Positions 10,601 through 18,596 of a DNA stretch of 64,000 bases are shown here, piece by piece (the first letter of the stretch is position 1; each line of letters begins with the position of its first letter). The position numbers were made by a program, and so were the translations under genes. Below the pieces are notes generated by a model, which worked only from the letters and a program-made list of their open reading frames with translations, searched no databases and was not told where the DNA came from. The DNA is from Ferruginibacter lapsinanis (GTDB lineage Bacteria; Bacteroidota; Bacteroidia; Chitinophagales; Chitinophagaceae). Location: the NCBI RefSeq assembly GCF_020783315.1, contig NZ_CP086063.1, forward strand, positions 1,426,001 to 1,490,000, given 5' to 3'.

Positions 10601-10736
10601 GCCCGATGAAAATACCGATGTGATCATCAATTCAGGCACACCTGTACTCAGTTCAAATACAGCCATCCGAAGTATACATGTAAATTCAGGAGCAACATTC
10701 ACCGTAGCAGAAAATTTCCAGCTGATCACTAAATAA
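7620..10736 (+). CDS. Secreted purple-acid-phosphatase-like metallophosphoesterase
   Basis: 1038 aa. A signal peptide (residues 1-20) is followed by two near-identical 178-aa beta domains (24-201 and 208-385), a fibronectin/purple acid phosphatase N-domain (~390-475), then the calcineurin-like phosphoesterase domain with GDCGT (~490), GDNAYSSG (~521), GNHDYG (~556), HHPPY (~651) and GHAHAYER (~690). These supply the dinuclear metal ligands. An Ig-like segment and a short C-terminal beta module follow. Neither a type A nor a type B secretion C-terminal domain is recognisable, which is odd for so large a modular protein. Start may be 7620 or 7623 (ATGATG). Role: extracellular phosphate-ester hydrolysis, inferred from family. 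Confidence 0.9.
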   Translation: MMKKFIVVVVSLLFTHFLFANDILISFGETSANAPEWKYKGGGSNYDAVGWKDLSYPASDWLTGKSALGFGTNPPVRNTNILEDASAGGGGISGARYPTLYFRKIINIATPSAYANFQIRTKFDDGIVIWINGVEAFRNNISANPGYATFATAAIANNGADIYTATISSSLFLSGNNIIAVEVHQNSVTSSDLFFDMELTGITSQTFLSFGTNSATAPDWKYKGGGSNYDGVNWKDLSYPASDWLTGKSALGFGTNPPARNTNIPEDATAGGGGVSGTRYPTMYFRKIINIAEPDKFLTYQLQTKFDDGIVVWVNGAEAFRNNIAANPGYATLATVAIANNGADIYTATISPSMFVAGNNIVAVEVHQNLLTSSDLYFDMELTGLSDVSLTRGPYLQNGTTDSLTLRWRTDVASNSKVKWGVAYGNYTDSVVDLAVVTEHIIRIGKLQPDTKYYYTIGGTNYVLQSATDNTFTTLPPGDTKRKLRFLALGDCGTNSANQINVKNSFINYIGNNTVDAMLLLGDNAYSSGTDAEFQTGFFDVYKDDLLKYYKLYPTPGNHDYGNTTANTGRRDMPYHTIFTVPKNGEAGGVPSGVTNYYSYNIGDVHFVSLDSYGKDDINTTNMYDTSGAQATWLKKDLAANTKRWTVVYFHHPPYTKTSHNSDDEQDLAAIREKFIQILERYGVDLVLCGHAHAYERSYLLKGFYRNFANQLKDADFNAALHTATGNTQNGNYNGTLDSCAYAYNSGKYAHGSIYVVSGSAGKLDGVKAAGYPQDCMAYSNVDNGGCFYFEVDSNRLDAKFVSYSTGPLTPVVRDSFTIFKDVNKVKEIVVLKDSPLVLSASWRGAYVWPGNGNVVTQSVSPSTAVAGNFNYSVRDKYNCIKDSFYVTVVSPDVKFCLPSSNGILLSNLSGSTYQWQVNNGSGYVNISDNANYTGAGTNLLRLTNVPSAYTGNLYRCVVDGQNGLVFELRFVNIWLGTVSSAWETPPNWSCGVLPDENTDVIINSGTPVLSSNTAIRSIHVNSGATFTVAENFQLITK
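7689..8774 (+). repeat. In-frame tandem duplication inside the phosphatase gene
   Basis: Two direct units, 7689-8222 and 8241-8774, each 534 bp (178 codons) and separated by 18 bp, encode the two N-terminal domains. Long stretches such as DLSYPASDWLTGKSALGFGT and the segment from NNGADIYTATIS onward are identical or nearly so. The similarity at DNA level shows a recent duplication within this gene. Confidence 0.92.
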
Positions 10737-10807
10737 CAATACGATCATCAAGACACTATCACAATGTTCAGCGTAAAGAGACTCAACTTTAGGGTAGAGT
10801 AAAAAAT

Positions 10808-10839
10808 AAAGCGCAAATAGTATTTACTATTTGCGCTTT
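10808..10839. terminator. Bidirectional terminator between phosphatase and pdxA
   Basis: Perfect 13-bp stem: AAAGCGCAAATAG at 10808-10820 pairs with CTATTTGCGCTTT at 10827-10839 across a TATTTA loop. An A-rich run lies to the left and a T-rich run to the right, so it can serve both convergent genes. Confidence 0.9.
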
Positions 10840-10857
10840 ATTTTTATTTAAATATGC

Positions 10858-11952
10858 TTATTCCGGATCTTCAATGATCGCTTCATCAACGGCGTTAGCG
10901 ATCATCCGCTTACTTATTTTACGTAAAGGATTGGCACGTTGTTCTGCAAATTCTTTTCTTGCATTGATAATATCTACACAAGTATAAATCGCCTGGCGGA
11001 AAGAAGCCTCATCAGCCTTATTTTTTCCGGCAATATCAAATGCTACTCCGTGATCAGGTGAGGTGCGTACGCCGCTGATACCTGCTGTAAAGTTCACTCC
11101 TTCGCCAATGGCCAATGATTTGAATGGGATCAAACCCTGGTCATGATACATTGCCAATACCGCATCAAATCTTTCGTGATAACCTCTTGCAAAGAATGCA
11201 TCAGAACTGTAAGGGCCAAAACAAAAAATATCTTTTTGCTTTGCCTCTTTAATAGCTGGTTTAATGATCTCCGCTTCTTCTTTACCAATTAAACTTTCAT
11301 CGCCTGCATGAGGATTTAAACCCAGTACAGCAATTTTAGGTTTATCTATATTAAAATCTTTTTTCAGAGAATTATTCAACAACGTCAGCTTGCTTAAGAT
11401 ACTTTCTTTAGTGATAAGTGATGCGGCATCTTTTACAGGCACATGTTCTGTAAGTAAGGCTACCCTCATGTTTTCTGCTACCATAAACATGATCACATCA
11501 TTAGCTCCAAATAGTTTTTTAAAATAAGGAGTGTGTCCTGTAAAATTAAATTCGGCAGATTGTGTGTTCTTTTTATGAATAGGTGCAGTAACCAGGCCGT
11601 CAATTTTCCCTTCTTTTAATGCCTGTGCGGCAGTAACCAAACTGATCACAGCATATTTACCACCAATATCATTCAATTGTCCCGGTGTAATGGCCACTTC
11701 TTCTTCCCAGCAGTTAAATAAATTGATCTGTTTGTGATTGATTCTGCCGGCATCTTTTGTGCTGGTGAAATTAAAATTCACATCCGGGATACTCTTACGA
11801 TAAAAATTAAGCACTTTATTATTGGCGAATATCACTGGCGTACATATATCAAGCAAACGTGTATCTGCAACGGTTTTAATGATAAGCTCCAGGCCAATTC
11901 CGTTTACATCTCCGCAGGTAATACCAATTACCGGTTTGTTATCATTTTGCAT
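10858..11952 (-). CDS. pdxA: 4-hydroxythreonine-4-phosphate dehydrogenase PdxA
   Basis: NAD-dependent enzyme of the DXP-dependent pyridoxal phosphate pathway, oxidising 4-phosphohydroxy-L-threonine. Diagnostic blocks are GITCGDVNGIGLELI near the N-terminus, VTAPIHKKN, FTGHTPYF, LNPHAGD, MYHDQGLIPFK and RTSPDHGVAFDIAGK, which carry the metal-binding histidines. I place the start at the ATG of MQNDNKPVIG (11952), giving 364 aa, because the upstream extension MQQTMYCTMLYFYTLYFF is unlike the family and would intrude on the rsmA promoter. Divergent from rsmA with a 89-bp gap. Confidence 0.95.
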   Translation of the reverse strand: MQNDNKPVIGITCGDVNGIGLELIIKTVADTRLLDICTPVIFANNKVLNFYRKSIPDVNFNFTSTKDAGRINHKQINLFNCWEEEVAITPGQLNDIGGKYAVISLVTAAQALKEGKIDGLVTAPIHKKNTQSAEFNFTGHTPYFKKLFGANDVIMFMVAENMRVALLTEHVPVKDAASLITKESILSKLTLLNNSLKKDFNIDKPKIAVLGLNPHAGDESLIGKEEAEIIKPAIKEAKQKDIFCFGPYSSDAFFARGYHERFDAVLAMYHDQGLIPFKSLAIGEGVNFTAGISGVRTSPDHGVAFDIAGKNKADEASFRQAIYTCVDIINARKEFAEQRANPLRKISKRMIANAVDEAIIEDPE

Positions 11953-11999
11953 AGTAAAAAAATATAGTGTGTAAAAATACAACATTGTGCAATACATTG

Positions 12000-12032
12000 T
12001 TTGCTGCATTTATGGGGTATTCAGTAATTTCA
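12000..12032 (+). promoter_or_regulatory. Candidate promoter of rsmA
   Basis: TTTG at 12000-12003 and TAATTTCA at 12025-12032 are 21 bp apart, matching the Bacteroidota sigma-ABfr layout (TTTG, then TAnnTTTG) with one or two mismatches in the -7 element. The rsmA ATG at 12042 begins 9 bp later, so the leader would be very short. Confidence 0.4.
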
Positions 12033-12041
12033 CACCCTATT

Positions 12042-12794
12042 ATGTACAGATTAAAAAAATCACTCGGACAGCATTTTTTAAAAGATGAGGGTATCATTAG
12101 CCGGATAGTTGATGTTTTAAAGGAAGATCCTTTCAATAATTTATTGGAGGTTGGTCCTGGTGGCGGAGCACTGACCAGGCATCTTATTAAAATTCCCGAT
12201 ATTGATTTTAAGGCAGTGGAATTAGATGACGAAAAAGTTGAATATCTTAAAAAGGCATTTCCTGCTTTACAGGATAAGATCATTGCACAAAGTTTTTTGG
12301 ATATTGATGAACCATTCACCGAACCATTTACCGTAATTGGTAATTTCCCCTATAATATTTCTACCCAGATATTATTTAAAGTATTGGACTGGAAAGATAA
12401 AGTGCCTATGGTGATAGGGATGTTTCAAAAAGAAGTGGCGGAAAGAGCGGCATCCAAAGAAGGATCGAAAGTGTATGGTGTGCTCAGTGTATTGATACAG
12501 GCATTTTACGAAGTGGAATATTTGTTTGATGTCAGCAATAGTTGTTTTAATCCGCCACCAAAAGTGCAGAGTGGTGTGATCCGTTTAAAAAGAAAGACTA
12601 CCACCTTGCCCGTAAAATCTGACAGGGCTTTTACAGTATTGGTAAAAACAGCATTTAACCAACGGCGCAAAACATTACGAAACGCTGTAAAAAGTTTGTT
12701 TACTGCAGAAGCATTGCAGGATGATATTTTTAATAAACGGGCAGAGGCATTGAGTGTGGAAGATTTTGCTGCACTTACTTTTAAGATGAGTTAA
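12042..12794 (+). CDS. rsmA: 16S rRNA dimethyladenosine transferase RsmA/KsgA
   Basis: Dimethylates the two adjacent adenines in helix 45 of 16S rRNA using SAM. Begins MYRLKKSLGQHFLKD, the classic RsmA N-terminus; SAM motif LLEVGPGGGALTRHLI lies near residue 33 and the catalytic IGNFPYNIST around residue 98. The product is 250 aa. A longer frame open to 11967 adds 25 residues unlike the family, so I chose 12042. Its stop overlaps the stop of the convergent CAP-domain gene by 3 bp. Confidence 0.96.
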   Translation: MYRLKKSLGQHFLKDEGIISRIVDVLKEDPFNNLLEVGPGGGALTRHLIKIPDIDFKAVELDDEKVEYLKKAFPALQDKIIAQSFLDIDEPFTEPFTVIGNFPYNISTQILFKVLDWKDKVPMVIGMFQKEVAERAASKEGSKVYGVLSVLIQAFYEVEYLFDVSNSCFNPPPKVQSGVIRLKRKTTTLPVKSDRAFTVLVKTAFNQRRKTLRNAVKSLFTAEALQDDIFNKRAEALSVEDFAALTFKMS

Positions 12795-13435
12795 AAAGAA
12801 AAGTCCAGCACCGAATTGTATCTGTATCCTATATGTGGTTTTATCGAAACACCTATTTTTATGTAGGGACCGATACAAGCCCATCGATGCCCTAAAGAAG
12901 GCACATCTTCATCAATCAATAATGATAATACAATGTCGAGTGCGTTGTCATTTCCGTAATCGCAGCACTCTGCATTATAGTCTTGCTTTTGTGTGCAATA
13001 ACTACTTTGACGCTCATGACCCACATACCCCAATTTGCCCGATGTAGTGGCGTGGCATTCTGCACTGGTATAACATTTTTTATCCGGCATCAATAAATTT
13101 ACGGGTTCCATCTTTAGTAAAGTGTCCATCAAAGACTCGTAATAACTGGTATTGCTGATCCAACCCCTGTTCGTTTTGTCGGGATATGTTTTTAATACAG
13201 TATTGGCAAATTGTACCGGATAATTTCTGACAAGATTGAGAATATAAATGACCTCTCTTTCTGTTTTTGTCATGTAAATGGCTTTGGCAGCGGTATTGCA
13301 TTTGGCATAAACGGGCTTGTTCCATTCTGATGAATAAATAGCCAGCGGAGAAAGAAGCGTAACGGTTTTTGTGCTTGTTTGTGCTATTGTAATAACGCCG
13401 GATAGAAGCAGCGTTGCAAGAAGGGTGTATTTCAT
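12791..13435 (-). CDS. Secreted CAP-domain (SCP/PR1-like) protein
   Basis: 214 aa with signal peptide ending near VITIAQ. The CAP fold is suggested by VIYILNLVRNYPVQFAN (helix 1), SAECHATTSGKLGYVGHERQ (CAP motif) and GHRWACIGPYIKIGVSI near the C-terminus. Seven cysteines could form disulfides after export. Function of bacterial CAP proteins is largely unknown; no protease motif is evident. Convergent with rsmA, with overlapping stops. Confidence 0.75.
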   Translation of the reverse strand: MKYTLLATLLLSGVITIAQTSTKTVTLLSPLAIYSSEWNKPVYAKCNTAAKAIYMTKTEREVIYILNLVRNYPVQFANTVLKTYPDKTNRGWISNTSYYESLMDTLLKMEPVNLLMPDKKCYTSAECHATTSGKLGYVGHERQSSYCTQKQDYNAECCDYGNDNALDIVLSLLIDEDVPSLGHRWACIGPYIKIGVSIKPHIGYRYNSVLDFSF

Positions 13436-13585
13436 AAAAGGAGGTTTGAAACTTCACACAAGCTGTAAATTTTGCCGCAAATTTTTTTGTACAAAAAAGT
13501 GAATTGTGAAATGATTAACAGTGATCTTACCACATAGAAACCTTGCCTATGTTTTTATATAGCTATGCGGTTGATGGTGCTTACA

Positions 13586-15091
13586 TTATTTGTTGAAGAA
13601 TCTTCCAACAACTGGTAATTGTGCAAATTCTTTTCTTTCGATGGTGCTTACAAACCAGATGAAAAGTGATAATAAGAACACAGCAGATATAAGACTGAAA
13701 ATAGTGCTGCTCCAGAAATGAGTTAATCCGTTGTGTAGAAAAAATAACAGCACTACTATTACGATATAAGCAGTTAGTTTTTTCCAGGCATAAGGTATTC
13801 TGTAATGTTTTTGCCCCCAGATAAATGAGATCACCATCATGCTGCCATAACAGAAGAATGTAGCCCAGGCACAAGCCATATAGCTATATCCTGAAATGAA
13901 TATGTAATTGATCGTAATGGTGATTGCAGCGCCGATCAAGGTGATCCATGCGCCGGCCATTGTTTTGTGCGACAATTTATACCAGATCGATAAATTATAA
14001 TAGATGCCCAGGAACATATTGGCCAATAGTAAGATGGGCACCACCGCCAATCCTTCCCAGTATTTAGGTCCGATAAAATGTTTCCAAATGGGCATGAACA
14101 AACTCACCACTAAAAACATCACTGCAATAATGATCACAAAAAATTTCATTACTCTTGCGTATACACGCTGAGGGTTTTGTCCTTCGGCCTGTTTAAAGAA
14201 AAAAGGTTCGGCACCCATTCGGAACGCCTGTATAAAAAGCGTAATTAAAATAGATAATTTGTAACAGGCATTATAGATACCAACTTGTTCTTCTCTGAAA
14301 ATTGCTTCTCCGGGCAACCACCAGCGCAACATCAGGCGGTCAAAGGTTTCATTGATCATACCACCCATTCCCGCTACGATCAATGGAAGAGAGTATAGCA
14401 TCATCTGAGCCCACAACTTTGTATTGAATGTAAAACGGATCTGTTTTATTTCGCTGAAAAGTAACAGCAATGTAAAAGCCGATTGTATCACATTGGCCAA
14501 TACTACATACACGATGGGGTTAGTAGCAGGACTATAAATTTTTGTGACCCAGCTTGCAGGATCTTTTGCCAGTTGATTTGGGCAATAGCTGATAAAGAAC
14601 CAGGTAAAGAATATATTAAGCAAGATGCCGGAGATCTTGATGAATGCAAATTTCTTCGGTCTGCCATCGGCCCGTAGTTTCGCAAAAGGGATAGTGCTTA
14701 ACGCATCTAAGGCAATGATGGCAATACTCAGTTGAATGATCTGCGGAAACTCAGATAGCCCTGTTATTTTACCCACCACCGATTGATTCAGCCATAGAAT
14801 GGCGGTGAAAACGATGGTTGAAAATAACAACGATAACGCAGTGGTATTATAAATGGTTTGCTTGTTCTCATCTTTAGAGGCAAAACGGAAATAAGCCGTT
14901 TCAAAACCGTAAGTAAAAATGATATTAAGTATTGGGATAAGCGAATAGATCAATCCCATTTTACCATAATCACTTGTATTTGCTAAAGTATAGGTAAGGT
15001 AAGGGGTAAGCAGGTAATTGATGAACCGGGCAGCAATAGAACTGGCTCCATACCACATTGTTTGTCCGGCTAATTTTTTAATGCTACTCAA
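13586..15091 (-). CDS. Polysaccharide flippase (MATE/Wzx-like)
   Basis: 501 aa integral membrane protein of the polysaccharide-transport/lipid-linked oligosaccharide flippase superfamily. Roughly 12-14 hydrophobic helices; the N-terminus KKLAGQTMWYGASSIAARFI and the segment GMGGMINETFDRLMLRWWLP are typical of Wzx-like proteins in Bacteroidota. Probably translocates undecaprenyl-linked glycans. No glycan gene cluster surrounds it here, so the substrate cannot be inferred. Confidence 0.88.
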   Translation of the reverse strand: MSSIKKLAGQTMWYGASSIAARFINYLLTPYLTYTLANTSDYGKMGLIYSLIPILNIIFTYGFETAYFRFASKDENKQTIYNTTALSLLFSTIVFTAILWLNQSVVGKITGLSEFPQIIQLSIAIIALDALSTIPFAKLRADGRPKKFAFIKISGILLNIFFTWFFISYCPNQLAKDPASWVTKIYSPATNPIVYVVLANVIQSAFTLLLLFSEIKQIRFTFNTKLWAQMMLYSLPLIVAGMGGMINETFDRLMLRWWLPGEAIFREEQVGIYNACYKLSILITLFIQAFRMGAEPFFFKQAEGQNPQRVYARVMKFFVIIIAVMFLVVSLFMPIWKHFIGPKYWEGLAVVPILLLANMFLGIYYNLSIWYKLSHKTMAGAWITLIGAAITITINYIFISGYSYMACAWATFFCYGSMMVISFIWGQKHYRIPYAWKKLTAYIVIVVLLFFLHNGLTHFWSSTIFSLISAVFLLSLFIWFVSTIERKEFAQLPVVGRFFNK

Positions 15092-15203
15092 TTATTAACT
15101 AATTTTGACCTCAAATTTAACGGCATATTTTAATTTATGCCGATAATTTATCTGAGGACTGCAACCATTTGTTATATTTAATTGTCTTAATAAAAAAATA
15201 ATC

Positions 15204-15845
15204 ATGAAAAAATTTATTCTCGTTTCACTTTCCCTGCTATTTATCAATGTTTTTACAAAAGCGCAATCAACTGTTGGGTCTGTTGCTTTTGATAAAGTAA
15301 ATCAATCTGCCGTGATCGGCGAATTTGCTTTTGAAGAAAACACTACAGCAGAAGCAATAAAGGCAAAGTTTAAATCTTTGGGCTACAGTTCTAAAAGCAG
15401 CAAGGGCTTTGATGTATACAAAGGTGTTAAGCTGGCTGAGTTGGGTCCCGATACCTATGACCTGTATGTTAAAGTAGATAGAAAAAGTAAAAAAGAAAGA
15501 GATCGCTCTGTTGTGTATTTACTCATCACCAAAGGGTACGATAATTTTGCAAGCGAAGCTACCGACGCTACTTTATTTGCCAATGCCAAAACATTTGTAA
15601 ATAACCTGGTTGTTAATATAGTTGCTACAGATCTTGAAAAGCAAATTGAAGAACAGGAAAACGCAGTAAAAAAAGCAGAAAAAAAATATAATAATGCCGT
15701 TGATGACGGAAATAATTTAGAAAAGAAAAAACGTCAACTGGAACAGGATATCATCGATAACCAAAAAGACCAGGCAAATAAAAAGAGTGAAGCGGAGGCT
15801 CAACGCCAGATACTGGAAACCCTGAAGGGTAAACGTAAATCGTAA
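15204..15845 (+). CDS. Exported coiled-coil protein of unknown function
   Basis: 213 aa. Signal peptide MKKFILVSLSLLFINVFTKAQ, then a globular ~130 aa region, then a highly charged C-terminal coiled coil (residues ~148-210) rich in E, K and Q. I do not recognise the globular part. It stands alone on the plus strand, ending at a strong terminator, with no close co-oriented neighbour. Confidence 0.8.
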   Translation: MKKFILVSLSLLFINVFTKAQSTVGSVAFDKVNQSAVIGEFAFEENTTAEAIKAKFKSLGYSSKSSKGFDVYKGVKLAELGPDTYDLYVKVDRKSKKERDRSVVYLLITKGYDNFASEATDATLFANAKTFVNNLVVNIVATDLEKQIEEQENAVKKAEKKYNNAVDDGNNLEKKKRQLEQDIIDNQKDQANKKSEAEAQRQILETLKGKRKS

Positions 15846-15864
15846 AAAACTATTTGTATAAACC

Positions 15865-15894
15865 AAAAGCGCAACCGGCAGGTTGCGCTTTTTT
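15865..15894. terminator. Bidirectional terminator
   Basis: 12-bp perfect stem AAAAGCGCAACC / GGTTGCGCTTTT around a GGCA tetraloop with a T run at 15889-15894. Lies between the convergent coiled-coil gene and arfB. Confidence 0.92.
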
Positions 15895-15918
15895 ATTTCA
15901 ATAAGAACAGGTTTATTA

Positions 15919-16317
15919 TTATAATTTGATCTTTTTACGGTTTTGCTTTGTTTCTCCTTTTTTCTTTTTACCCAGCAATATTTTTTCTTTTACGGCCCTG
16001 GGTACTTTGGTCTTTTTTCTTTTTTTAGGGATGATGAGTGCCTGGGTCACTAACTCATTCATTTTTTTTATTACTTCTTCTTTATTTCCCAATTGGCTCC
16101 TTTCTGTCTGGCTTTTGACCAATAAACAGCCATCTGCGTTGATTTTATTGGCTAATTTTTCCTGTAAGCGAAGTTTTTGTTCATCAGTAACCAGGTCAGA
16201 TGTGTTGATATCCCAATAGCCTTCCACCATGGTCTCTACTTTATTTACATTTTGACCACCTTTTCCGCCGCTTCTAGCCGTTTTAAATTTTATTTCTACC
16301 GAGATATCCATTATCAA
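15919..16317 (-). CDS. arfB: Alternative ribosome-rescue factor ArfB (peptidyl-tRNA hydrolase)
   Basis: 132 aa release-factor-like protein that hydrolyses peptidyl-tRNA on stalled ribosomes. The catalytic loop SGGKGGQNVNKVET carries GGQ near residues 19-22. The C-terminal tail is highly basic (KKRKKTKVPRAVKEKILL and onward), as required to sit in the mRNA channel. Start could be Met1 or Met3. Confidence 0.94.
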   Translation of the reverse strand: MIMDISVEIKFKTARSGGKGGQNVNKVETMVEGYWDINTSDLVTDEQKLRLQEKLANKINADGCLLVKSQTERSQLGNKEEVIKKMNELVTQALIIPKKRKKTKVPRAVKEKILLGKKKKGETKQNRKKIKL

Positions 16318-16422
16318 ATTTAGTATTATTCATCATTTCATTGCATTAAAAGCCATAGGTTTAGTATCTTTAATTTTAATAAAAGCAAAAAAATCTACAT
16401 TTTTGCAGGTAACGAAAAAGTA

Positions 16423-17184
16423 TTGATGATAAAAGGTATACATAATTCATTAGTTGAGCGTAAAAGATCAGGTAAAAAGTCATTTGCTGTATTGATTGAC
16501 CCCGATAAGGTGAACAACAGCAATATGGAGCAATTGATCGATTTGTCCGTATCAGCCAAAGTAGATTACTTCCTTGTGGGAGGAAGTTTGGTTATCTCCA
16601 ATTATCTGGATGAATGTCTGCAATTGATCAAACGTAGTTGCAATATCCCCACTGTATTATTTCCCGGAAGCCCATCGCAGGTGAGCAAATATGCCGATGC
16701 ATTGTTGTACCTGTCTCTTATCAGCGGACGCAACCCTGAATTATTGATTGGTCAGCATGTGGTATCAGCGCCTTATGTAAAGCAAAGCGGACTGGAAATT
16801 ATGCCTACCGGCTATATGGTAGTAGATGGTGGCGCACCCACCACTGTTTCTTATATCAGCAATGCCAGCCCATTGCCGGCAGATAAAAACGAAATAGCGA
16901 TGTGTACAGCCATGGCCGGCGAAATGCTGGGCATGAAATTAATTTATATGGATGCCGGCAGCGGCGCCAAACGTGCTATCCCCGAAAGCATGATAGAAAA
17001 AGTTGCACAATCCATCGATGTGCCTTTAATAATAGGAGGTGGCATTGTAGAACCCGAAAAAGCTTACCTCAACTGCAAGGCCGGTGCCGATGTGATCGTT
17101 GTAGGTAACGCCATCGAAAAAAATGCATCTCTCATAAAAGAAATGGCTGCTGCAGTACATAGTGTACCCGTAAACGTGGGGTAA
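16423..17184 (+). CDS. Geranylgeranylglyceryl-phosphate synthase family protein
   Basis: 253 aa TIM-barrel prenyltransferase of the PcrB/GGGPS family, which condenses a polyprenyl diphosphate with sn-glycerol 1-phosphate. Recognisable blocks: FAVLIDPDK, DYFLVGGSLV, LFPGSPSQVSKYADALLYLS, IYMDAGSGAKR, PLIIGGGI and GADVIVVGNAIEK, the last two forming the phosphate-binding site. Bacteroidota homologues belong to the group II enzymes; the physiological product in these bacteria is not well established. Start 16423 or 16426 (ATGATA, then ATT). Confidence 0.9.
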   Translation: MMIKGIHNSLVERKRSGKKSFAVLIDPDKVNNSNMEQLIDLSVSAKVDYFLVGGSLVISNYLDECLQLIKRSCNIPTVLFPGSPSQVSKYADALLYLSLISGRNPELLIGQHVVSAPYVKQSGLEIMPTGYMVVDGGAPTTVSYISNASPLPADKNEIAMCTAMAGEMLGMKLIYMDAGSGAKRAIPESMIEKVAQSIDVPLIIGGGIVEPEKAYLNCKAGADVIVVGNAIEKNASLIKEMAAAVHSVPVNVG

Positions 17185-17363
17185 TTTTTTTTGCTTGCCC
17201 CGATTATTTCGGGGTTACCAGCTTCAGTTTTTCATGGCATCATCGTTGCGTCGCAATCCTTTCATCGGAAGAATTACTATTTAACTTTTTCCTAAGCGTA
17301 TTATTCCTATGCTACAATAACTGTCGTATATATTTGTATTGAGCAAAATTTAAATCAGGCTAT

Positions 17364-18035
17364 ATGAATATTGAAAAGTATTACAAACTTATTTTTAGTA
17401 CAGTAATATTTTCGATTACTATAATAAATTTAAATGCACAATCTCCTTCGCTGTTCAATTATTATCGATATCATTATTCTGACAGTCCTCGTATTGTCTA
17501 TGCTGGAAAAGTAGTTGGAATTAATGCGGTTCAGTACGATTCAATGTATAGAGATCAATATGATTCTATGTATTGGAAATTTTTATCACCAATAACAAAA
17601 AGTAATAACCCTATTGAAATAAGATTGAGAACAGGGTCAATCTATTCAAGGAGTCCCTATACTTGTACAATTCTGTACGTTGATAGTTCTTTTAAAATAA
17701 AACGATTTTTACAAAATGGAACTGAATTAAGTATAAATCTTAAAGCAGATGTTGTTTATGATAAACTTATAAAAAATGCCATTTTTAGTTTAGAACAATT
17801 TCAAGTATCGAATTTCCTTAGTGACACAGCAACACTTTATTCTTCCACAGGCTGGCAAAAGGAACATTTTACTGAGCTATTCGGTGGTCATCAAACAGAA
17901 TATCTCTTGGAGTATAAAGTTGGAAATCTCTACAACAGAATTTCAATAAACTTAATATATTATTTAAAATTTCCGGATAACCAACTACTAAGAAGGTATG
18001 ATGAGATAGCGGAAGCATTAACGGAGGGTCTATAA
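17364..18035 (+). CDS. Exported hypothetical protein
   Basis: 223 aa with signal peptide (IINLNAQ cleavage, residues ~24-30). The rest is polar, rich in Tyr, Ser and Asn, with no family I recognise. It begins the accessory patch at 17.3-19.3 kb and is followed 9 bp later by an intergenic repeat of the GTCCCGGCGGGG type. Confidence 0.72.
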   Translation: MNIEKYYKLIFSTVIFSITIINLNAQSPSLFNYYRYHYSDSPRIVYAGKVVGINAVQYDSMYRDQYDSMYWKFLSPITKSNNPIEIRLRTGSIYSRSPYTCTILYVDSSFKIKRFLQNGTELSINLKADVVYDKLIKNAIFSLEQFQVSNFLSDTATLYSSTGWQKEHFTELFGGHQTEYLLEYKVGNLYNRISINLIYYLKFPDNQLLRRYDEIAEALTEGL

Positions 18036-18044
18036 AAACTTTCG

Positions 18045-18112
18045 CCCTGTCGGAGTTTTCACAGCCTATCCTTTCAATAGTGTTATTCTATCCGTGAACC
18101 CCCCGCTGGGAC
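18045..18112. repeat. GTCCCGGCGGGG-family inverted repeat, copy A
   Basis: Arms CTGTCGGAGTTTTCAC and GTGAACCCCCCGCTGGGACA flank a ~30-bp centre. The centre and right arm are nearly identical to copy B at 18508-18576; the two direct copies bracket the 117-aa gene. Confidence 0.75.
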
Positions 18113-18132
18113 AATTTTGTTACATTTGATAT

Positions 18133-18486
18133 ATGAAATTGATACTATTCAGCTGCTTACTTTTGTTTTCTCTGCTATCATTCTCAAGTTATAAAAAGGG
18201 GAAAGAGTATCAATTTGAATGTAATAAGTTTATAGAAATATCAACAAAAATGCCTGTTAGTTTAAATGACAAACTTGTAGGCAGAATTACAAGGTTATCA
18301 TACGACTCAACAAAAAAAATATGTTTTGGTGTGATAAAGTTTAATGCAGGGTTTAATGTTTATTCAAATATGCAGTTTGTTATTAAGAATTGGCAGGCAT
18401 CATCTCCCGAAATAATTATCGAAACAGATAAGACAAAAAATGTTCATTTACTAGATCATAAAAAGGATACTATTGTAATTAATTAG
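18133..18486 (+). CDS. Small exported protein, possibly MCE-like
   Basis: 117 aa with an N-terminal signal or anchor (MKLILFSCLLLFSLLSFSS). The segment MPVSLNDKLVGRITRLSYDS is reminiscent of the start of an MCE/MlaD beta domain, where a substrate-channel protein follows a membrane anchor, but the match is weak and the protein is too short for a complete transporter component. It sits between two direct repeats (copies A and B), so it may have been duplicated or moved with them. Confidence 0.6.
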   Translation: MKLILFSCLLLFSLLSFSSYKKGKEYQFECNKFIEISTKMPVSLNDKLVGRITRLSYDSTKKICFGVIKFNAGFNVYSNMQFVIKNWQASSPEIIIETDKTKNVHLLDHKKDTIVIN

Positions 18487-18507
18487 CACCGTCGTTAGTC
18501 GCCTTTC

Positions 18508-18576
18508 CCCCCGTCGGGGTTTTTACAGCCATCCTTTCAATAGTATTATTCTATCCTTGCCCCTCCGCTGGGACAA
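18508..18576. repeat. GTCCCGGCGGGG-family inverted repeat, copy B
   Basis: Direct repeat of copy A: both contain CCTTTCAATAGT, TTATTCTATCC and CCGCTGGGACAA in the same order. The left arm is CCCCGTCGGGGTTTTTACA. Confidence 0.78.
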
Positions 18577-18596
18577 AGAAAACATCAGATAATAAC

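Noticed and set aside
11953..12009. N-terminal extension of PdxA
   Set aside because: The extra 19 residues are unlike the family and cover the probable rsmA promoter region; ATG 11952 gives the normal N-terminus.
11967..12041. N-terminal extension of RsmA
   Set aside because: The conserved start MYRLKKSLGQHF begins at 12042; the extension has no family similarity.
17198..17214. CCCCGA/TCGGGG hairpin after the GGGP synthase gene as a terminator
   Set aside because: The T run lies before the hairpin, not after it, on the plus strand, and nothing ends there on the minus strand.
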